Assembly: GCA_963707665.1 (NCBI GenBank)
Contig: CAVPQU010000023.1
Coordinates: 1-64,000 of the forward strand
Reading direction: 5' to 3'
DNA length: 64,000 nucleotides
DNA from: DATJCV01 sp963707665
GTDB taxonomy: Bacteria; Pseudomonadota; Gammaproteobacteria; Burkholderiales; Burkholderiaceae_D
In this document: in pieces, positions 57,284-64,000 of the stretch
Position numbering within the stretch: position 1 is the first letter of the stretch
Layout of the letters: every line of letters begins with the position of its first letter
Made by a program: the position numbers and the translations under genes
The notes under the pieces: model-generated
What the model saw: only the letters and a program-made list of their open reading frames with translations
The model's database searches: none
Told to the model about the DNA's origin: nothing

Positions 57284-58327
57284 ATGGGGCGAACAGTGGT
57301 ATTTCTGAGGTACGTCTTTACGCTGTATCTCTTGTTTGGCCTTGCCGCTTATGCACAAGGCAATAGTTTGCCGACAGACAAGGCGGCGGCTACGCAGGAA
57401 GCCCAACTTCTGCTGAAGAAAATCCAGGCAGCAGCGCAGCGTTTGAATTACACCGGCACCTTCATTTACCAGCAAGGAAATCTGATGCGCACCTCGCGCA
57501 TTACCCATTTGCTCGAGGGGCGAACTGAAATCGAGAAGCTGGAAGTGCTGGATGGTAAACCGCGCGAATACATTCGTACCAACGAGGAAATTATCTGCTA
57601 TGTGCCGGAAACCAAGACGCTGCTGGTGGAGAACCGCGTCACCAAGGATGTCTTTCCCGCAATCAATGTGGCGAGCACCGCGGACTTGGCGCTGCATTAC
57701 GACATCCGCAAGGGCGAAACTGGCCGGGTAGCAGGCTATGACTGTCAGGCAGTAGTGCTGGAGCCGAAAGATGGGCTGCGCTATGGTTACAAGCTGTGGG
57801 CGGAAAAGTCCACTGGATTGCTGCTGCGTGCGCAGACTTTGAATGACAAGGATGAGGTGATCGAGCAAATTGCGTTTACCCAACTCGGGATTGGTAATGT
57901 CGACCGCCGCCAAATACGGTCGAGCTATGCCAATACCACTGGCTGGAGGGTAGAAAATGCAGTGATGGGAGCGGTCGATCTATCCGCTTGGGTCGTTAAA
58001 TCGGTGCCGCCGGGATTTGTCAGAATTCGCGAATTGCGACGCATGATTTCCGACACCCCGGCGCAGGATGCCTCCGGAGTGGCTGCACGGCAAAATGTTC
58101 AGCCCAGCCAGCGCGAAGTGTCACAGATCGTTTTTTCGGATGGCCTGGCTGCGATTTCGATTTTTATTGAGCCTGGCAGTCAAAGCCGGACCGAAGGCTC
58201 GCTGCAGCAAGGGGCGACCAGCATCGTTGGCAAACGACTAGGCGATCACTGGCTGACGATTGTCGGTGAAGTGCCGCCGGCTGCACTACGGCAAATTGCC
58301 AATTCCATTGAATTCAAGATTAAATAA
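57284..58327 (+). CDS. rseB: Sigma-E regulator RseB/MucB
   Basis: A 347-residue periplasmic protein with a signal peptide (ending AYAQG). RseB protects RseA from proteolysis until it senses lipopolysaccharide or misfolded porins. It has the LolA-like N-terminal domain (LNYTGTFIYQQGNLMRTSRI, with HLLEGRTEIEKLEVLDG) and the smaller C-terminal domain (VFSDGLAAISIFIEP, ending SIEFKIK). It lies five bases after rseA and is clearly in the same operon. Confidence 0.93.
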   Translation: MGRTVVFLRYVFTLYLLFGLAAYAQGNSLPTDKAAATQEAQLLLKKIQAAAQRLNYTGTFIYQQGNLMRTSRITHLLEGRTEIEKLEVLDGKPREYIRTNEEIICYVPETKTLLVENRVTKDVFPAINVASTADLALHYDIRKGETGRVAGYDCQAVVLEPKDGLRYGYKLWAEKSTGLLLRAQTLNDKDEVIEQIAFTQLGIGNVDRRQIRSSYANTTGWRVENAVMGAVDLSAWVVKSVPPGFVRIRELRRMISDTPAQDASGVAARQNVQPSQREVSQIVFSDGLAAISIFIEPGSQSRTEGSLQQGATSIVGKRLGDHWLTIVGEVPPAALRQIANSIEFKIK

Positions 58328-58346
58328 CAATTCAATTAGCAATCAA

Positions 58347-59822
58347 ATGAAAACAATCCATTCGTTACGCAATACTCTGTTTGCCGTTTTGTTTGGTGCC
58401 GGTAGCGCGATCTTCGCGCCCGCTCTGATTGGTGCCGCTCCATCTGCACTTGCGGCCGCAGTGCCGGGATTGCCGGACTTCTCCGATATGGTCGAGAAGG
58501 TGGGTCCGGCTGTGGTGAATATTCGGACTACGGAAAAAGTCAAGCCGGATCAAGGCATGCCGGGTGGCGATGACGAGGAAATGCAAGAGTTTTTCCGCCG
58601 TTTCTTTGGCATTCCCATGCCGCGCCAGCAGACGCCGACCCCGCGCGGCCGGACGCCAGCACCGCAGCAGCAGGAAGAGCAGCTGGTGCCGCGAGGAGTC
58701 GGATCTGGTTTCATCATTTCGGCTGATGGCTATGTGATGACCAATGCGCATGTGGTTGAAGGGGCGAGTGAAGTGTACGTGACGCTGACTGACAAGCGCG
58801 AATTCAAGGCCAAGATCATTGGCGTTGACAAGCGCACCGACGTGGCGTTGGTCAAGATCGAAGGAGCCAACCTGCCGCGAGTGACAATCGGTGATTCGGA
58901 CAAGGTGCGGGCTGGTGAATGGGTGATTGCGATCGGCTCTCCGTTCGGCCTGGCGAATACCGTTACGGCCGGTATTATTTCAGCCAAGGCGCGTGACACC
59001 GGCGACTATCTGCCGCTGATCCAGACCGACGTCGCGGTCAATCCCGGCAATTCCGGCGGCCCCCTGATCAATATGCGCGGCGAAGTGATTGGTATTAATT
59101 CCCAAATTTACAGTCGTTCCGGCGGTTACATGGGGATTTCCTTTGCGGTACCGATCGATGAAGCGATGCGTGTCGCGGATCAGCTGAAGGTCAGCGGGCG
59201 TGTCACGCGCGGACGCATCGGCGTCCAGATCGGCGAAGTGACCAAGGATGTGGCCGAATCGCTGGGTCTTGCCAAGGCGCAGGGCGCGCTGGTGCAGCGG
59301 GTGGAGCCGGGTGGGCCGGCCGAGAAGGCAGGGCTGGAAGCGGGTGACATCATCTTGAAATTCGATGGCGTCGCGATCGAGAAATCCAGTGACTTGCCAC
59401 GTCTGGTTGGCAGCACCAAGCCGGGTGCGCGCTCTACCGTGACCGTCTGGCGCAAGGGCGCGAACAAGGATATCCAGGTGACCGTGGCTGAACTGGAGCC
59501 GGAAAAAACCGCCAAGAACGAACCGAAGAAATCAAAGCCGGAGCAAGCCGCTAACACCTTGGGTTTAATCGTCAGCGACTTGACCGATGCGCAGAAAAAT
59601 GAAGCCAAGGTGGATGCCGGTGTCCTGGTTGAAACAGCAGAAGGCGCTGCCGGTCGCGCCGGCTTGCGGCCCGGCGATATCATCCAGCGGCTCAATAATA
59701 CCGATATCAAGGATGCGAAGCAGTTCAACACCCTGGTGGCCAAGCTGCCGCCGAAAAAGATAGCTGTGGTGCTGGTGCGGCGCGGCGATGCTTCGCAGTT
59801 CGTGCCGTTGCGCCCGAACTGA
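58347..59822 (+). CDS. mucD: Periplasmic serine protease DegP/MucD
   Basis: A 491-residue HtrA-type protease/chaperone. Signal peptide ends near SALAAAVPG. The trypsin-like domain has histidine in YVMTNAHVVEG, aspartate in DKRTDVALVKIE and serine in NPGNSGGPLINM. Two PDZ domains follow (residues about 285-375 and 400-490), each with an LxxGD motif (GLEAGDIIL and GLRPGDII). The Q-linker is Pro/Gln-rich (QQTPTPRGRTPAPQQQEEQ). It degrades misfolded envelope proteins as the operon's effector. Confidence 0.95.
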   Translation: MKTIHSLRNTLFAVLFGAGSAIFAPALIGAAPSALAAAVPGLPDFSDMVEKVGPAVVNIRTTEKVKPDQGMPGGDDEEMQEFFRRFFGIPMPRQQTPTPRGRTPAPQQQEEQLVPRGVGSGFIISADGYVMTNAHVVEGASEVYVTLTDKREFKAKIIGVDKRTDVALVKIEGANLPRVTIGDSDKVRAGEWVIAIGSPFGLANTVTAGIISAKARDTGDYLPLIQTDVAVNPGNSGGPLINMRGEVIGINSQIYSRSGGYMGISFAVPIDEAMRVADQLKVSGRVTRGRIGVQIGEVTKDVAESLGLAKAQGALVQRVEPGGPAEKAGLEAGDIILKFDGVAIEKSSDLPRLVGSTKPGARSTVTVWRKGANKDIQVTVAELEPEKTAKNEPKKSKPEQAANTLGLIVSDLTDAQKNEAKVDAGVLVETAEGAAGRAGLRPGDIIQRLNNTDIKDAKQFNTLVAKLPPKKIAVVLVRRGDASQFVPLRPN

Positions 59823-59844
59823 GAGTGCAAGCTGTTTTTTGACG

Positions 59845-59880
59845 AGGGTTGCTGGCCTGCTGGTCAACAACCCTTTTTCT
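59845..59880 (+). terminator. Probable terminator after mucD
   Basis: AGGGTTG (59845-59851) pairs with CAACCCT (59868-59874) followed by a T-rich run. It ends the rpoE operon, 22 bases after the mucD stop. Confidence 0.55.
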
Positions 59881-59905
59881 TTTTCTGAAGGATGGCTTGT
59901 CATCA

Positions 59906-60190
59906 ATGACCGCGACCTTGCTGACCCTATATTCCCGCTCGTACTGTCATCTCTGTCAGCAGATGCAGGATGCCGTGCAAGAGCTGAAGATCGAGTATCC
60001 GTTCACGCTGGAGGTGGTTGACGTCGATGCCGACCCGGCGCTGGTCGCCCGATATGATGAACTGGTGCCGGTGCTGGTCGGCCACAAGGATGGGACGACA
60101 CCCGTACAGCTTTGCCATTATTTCCTGGACGAGTCCAAGGTTCGTGATTTTCTGGCGCCGGACTGGGTGGCTGCGTCCGACCCCCCTTAA
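59906..60190 (+). CDS. Glutaredoxin-like thiol protein (DUF836)
   Basis: A 94-residue thioredoxin-fold protein with the redox pair C14-H-L-C17 in LYSRSYCHLCQQM, and cis-proline in DELVPVLVG. ATG 59906 gives the normal N-terminus (MTATLLTLYSRSY). It belongs to the small glutaredoxin-like family found between mucD and lepA in Burkholderiales. Its partner is unknown. Confidence 0.87.
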   Translation: MTATLLTLYSRSYCHLCQQMQDAVQELKIEYPFTLEVVDVDADPALVARYDELVPVLVGHKDGTTPVQLCHYFLDESKVRDFLAPDWVAASDPP

Positions 60191-60199
60191 ACCGCGTAT

Positions 60200-60268
60200 A
60201 TACAGTGCCCAGTATTTTTAAAGACGATTATATAATGTCCGTAATTGGTCAATTTTATGGCATACTCC
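60200..60268 (-). repeat. Paired GTAT-box intergenic repeat, 62-base class (copy 8)
   Basis: On the minus strand GGAGTAT (60268-60262) and ACTGTAT (60206-60200) are 62 bases apart. AAAAATACTG lies at offset 50 (60219-60210) from the first G of GGGAGTAT, exactly as in copy 2. It lies just after the glutaredoxin-like gene. Confidence 0.55.
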
Positions 60269-60388
60269 CATTCATTATATAATTTACTACTCTTTTTGAG
60301 GTGATTGTCGAAAAGGCTTGGCACCAATAGCATTGGAGCGACATGGCCCTTGTGGGCCGCCGTAATTGCCCGCACGCCGATATGGCGA

Positions 60389-60415
60389 TTGGACCTGTTC
60401 GAAATCCGGTAAAAT
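60389..60415 (+). promoter_or_regulatory. Promoter-like hexamers upstream of lepA
   Basis: TTGGAC (60389-60394) and TAAAAT (60410-60415) with a short 15-base spacer, followed 26 bases later by a terminator-like hairpin. The short spacing makes the call tentative. Confidence 0.4.
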
Positions 60416-60440
60416 GGCGCGACCGAATAACCCGTGCAAT

Positions 60441-60485
60441 AAGGCGCTCGCCTGGGGAATCAGCCCCGTTCCGAGCGCCTTTTTT
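60441..60485 (+). terminator. Intrinsic terminator or attenuator in the lepA leader
   Basis: AAGGCGCTCG (60441-60450) pairs with CGAGCGCCTT (60472-60481), followed by more T's to 60485. The 21-base loop contains a GGGG/CCCC stem. It lies 68 bases upstream of the lepA start, downstream of a candidate promoter, so it could end a short RNA or control read-through into lepA. Confidence 0.75.
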
Positions 60486-60552
60486 GCAATTGCACCCTGA
60501 ACATCGCAACGCGGAATCAAGCGTCGCCGTCTTCCGCCGCCCACGAATTCTC

Positions 60553-62342
<1,790 letters not shown>

Positions 62343-62346
<4 letters not shown>

Positions 62347-63254
62347 ATCTGCAATCGGTATTGGGGAATTTTGCACTGATCCTGTTCGTGCTGATGATCG
62401 GCACCGGCATCATCTGGTGTCTGGACGTGTTCTACCTTGCTAAACAACGGCGCCTGCGCGCGCATGCAGCCGTGACGGCGTTCGATGCACGCAACGCGAA
62501 ACTGCTGGCTGACGGCGTCAAGCCGGAAACCAGCGGCCGTGCCGCACTGGAAGCCAATATCCTGCGGCAGCCAACCTGGATCGAGTATTCGGGCAGTTTT
62601 TTCCCGGTGATCGCGCTCGTGTTTTTCTTGCGCTCATTCCTGTATGAGCCATTCAAGATTCCATCCAGTTCGATGGTGCCGACCTTGCAGGTGGGCGACC
62701 TGATCCTGGTGAACAAATTCACTTATGGCATCCGGCTGCCGATCATTAACAAGAAAATCATCGAAGTGAATCATCCACAGCGCGGCGACGTGATGGTGTT
62801 CAAATACCCGAAAGACGTATCGCTTGATTACATCAAGCGGGTGATTGGCGTGCCGGGCGACAAAATAGTGTATAAAAACAAACGTTTAACGATTAATGAT
62901 AAAGCTATTTCTTATAAGCCGCTGCCGGATTACCTGGACGAAGAGCGGTTAAACTATTCCCAGCAATTTCTGGAAAACCTGTCTGGAGTCGAGCACAAAA
63001 TCCTGAACGACGAACGGGCGCCATCCTATGTACCCAACCCGGATGCGTTTCCGCAGCATGAATTGTGCACCTACGATGTGGAAGGCTTTGCGTGCACGGT
63101 GCCGCCTGGGAATTATTTTATGATGGGCGATAATCGGGATAACAGCCTGGATAGCCGCTACTGGGGCTTCGTGCCCGACCAGAATATTGTCGGCAAGGCT
63201 TTCTTTGTATGGATGAATCTGAGTAACTTGAAGCGTATCGGCAGTTTCCAATAA
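62343..63254 (+). CDS. lepB: Signal peptidase I
   Basis: A 303-residue leader peptidase. Two N-terminal membrane helices (residues about 8-30 and 80-100) precede the periplasmic catalytic domain. The serine is in FKIPSSSMVPTLQVGD, the lysine in DYIKRVIGVPGDKI, and GDNRDNSLDSRYWGFV is box E. It removes signal peptides from exported proteins and overlaps lepA by four bases. A 63-base AT-rich stretch near 62860-62930 contrasts with the GC-rich remainder. Confidence 0.95.
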
Positions 63255-63274
63255 TCGCGATCAGGAGGAAATCA

Positions 63275-63658
63275 ATGGCAGTCATTTTTGGCAGCAGGCA
63301 ACGCGGCATTACCTTGGTTGGCCTCATTTTTGTGCTGGCGATCCTGGGTGCGATCGGCGTTCTCGGTCTGAAAGTGGCGCCGACCGTGGTTGAGTATTTT
63401 TCGATCAAGAAAGCCGTTGCAAGTGCCCGAACCGCAGGCAGCTCTGCGCCCGAAATTCGGGCTGCTTTCGACCGGCAAACCGATGTTGGCTACATTGATT
63501 CCATTGCCGGCAAGGACCTGGAGATTTTCAAAGATGGCGACAATATCGAAATCAGCTTTGCCTATCCCAAGAAAATTCCGCTGTTCGGACCAGCCAGCCT
63601 GCTGATTGAATATGCTGGAAGCACCGCAAAATCGGCTAACAGGAAAACCGTGCAGTAA
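63275..63658 (+). CDS. DUF4845 family membrane protein
   Basis: A 127-residue protein with one N-terminal helix in a pilin-like start (QRGITLVGLIFVLAILGAIGV). The short conserved domain has KVAPTVVEYFSIKKAV. DUF4845 proteins commonly lie between lepB and rnc in beta- and gammaproteobacteria. Their function is unknown. Confidence 0.9.
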   Translation: MAVIFGSRQRGITLVGLIFVLAILGAIGVLGLKVAPTVVEYFSIKKAVASARTAGSSAPEIRAAFDRQTDVGYIDSIAGKDLEIFKDGDNIEISFAYPKKIPLFGPASLLIEYAGSTAKSANRKTVQ

Positions 63659-63677
63659 ATCACAGGCGACGGATTGA

Positions 63678-64000
63678 ATGGAACTCATGGTACTGGAACA
63701 GCGGCTGGGTCATACCTTTCGGCAGGCGGCTTTGCTGCAGCAGGCGCTGACACACCGCAGCCACGGTAGCGTGCACAACGAGCGGCTGGAATTTCTCGGC
63801 GATTCGGTGCTCAACTGCGTGGTCGCTTCACTCTTGTTCGAGCGCTATCCAGAGATTGACGAGGGCGATCTGTCGCGCGTGCGGGCCAACCTGGTCAAGC
63901 AGCAATCACTGTACGAAATTTCGCAGCGCCTGGAAGTGCCGCACTTTCTGCGGCTGGGTGAAGGTGAGCTGAAGTCGGGCGGATTTCGCCGGCCATCGAT
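63678..64000 (+). CDS. rnc: Ribonuclease III, N-terminal part (cut by window end)
   Basis: The first 107 residues of RNase III, which cleaves double-stranded RNA and processes rRNA. The catalytic signature NERLEFLGDSVLNCVVA is complete, preceded by LLQQALTHRSHG and followed by EGDLSRVRANLVKQQ and RLGEGELKSGGFRRPSI. The dsRNA-binding domain lies beyond the window. Start ATG 63678; ATG 63687 is a possible alternative. Confidence 0.96.
   Translation, partial: MELMVLEQRLGHTFRQAALLQQALTHRSHGSVHNERLEFLGDSVLNCVVASLLFERYPEIDEGDLSRVRANLVKQQSLYEISQRLEVPHFLRLGEGELKSGGFRRPS

Overview
The window looks like chromosomal DNA of a betaproteobacterium of the order Burkholderiales, most likely family Oxalobacteraceae (Herbaspirillum/Collimonas-like). 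This rests on overall protein character and on gene order: rne/rluC next to the yceD-rpmF-plsX-fabHDG-acpP-fabF-rpoE-rseAB-mucD-lepA-lepB-rnc block, and the gmk-rpoZ-spoT/greB and yicC-kinase-phosphatase-rph-rdgB-hemW clusters. No database search was possible, so the family-level assignment is an inference.

Bases 1-12,700 are accessory and partly decayed. They hold a truncated reading frame at the left edge, a 139-bp MITE-like element, an APC amino-acid permease broken by three frameshifts, and a choline-type BCCT transporter broken by two. The BCCT gene lies between two ends of an IS1182-like element. Further on are a small secreted Gly/Pro/Tyr-rich protein, an intact metNIQ methionine importer, a frameshifted nitronate monooxygenase, intact isocitrate lyase (aceA), and a heavily frameshifted rlmJ.

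Bases 12,700-29,440 are mostly housekeeping: an EAL-HDOD signalling protein, greB, a DUF3422 protein, and the minus-strand run gmk-rpoZ-spoT. A four-gene nitrate/sulfonate-type ABC operon sits between gmk and yicC. Then come yicC, a Ser/Thr kinase and PP2C phosphatase pair, rph, rdgB, hemW and tRNA-Ser(UGA).

Bases 29,441-43,373 carry small membrane proteins, a large FtsX-type permease, rmuC, a second-type IF-1, a cold-shock gene, molybdenum cofactor genes (moeA, mobA, moaA) and rne. Bases 43,374-64,000 carry rluC, a HAD phosphatase, a Rieske protein, an S49 peptidase, a tetrapyrrole-methylase-family enzyme, maf, and yceD-rpmF. These are followed by the complete fatty-acid synthesis cluster, the sigma-E envelope-stress operon with an autoregulatory-looking promoter, a thioredoxin-fold protein, lepA-lepB-DUF4845, and the start of rnc.

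The most unusual observation is a dispersed intergenic repeat. Paired GGAGTAT-type boxes recur in eight intergenic gaps at two fixed spacings (53-54 and 62 bases), with related sequence between the boxes. Two copies bracket the ABC operon that interrupts the gmk-yicC neighbourhood. A second theme is single-base frameshifts. They are dense in accessory genes, but they also affect fabD (joining it artificially to fabG) and the 3' end of rne. At least some of these are therefore more likely sequence errors than real mutations.
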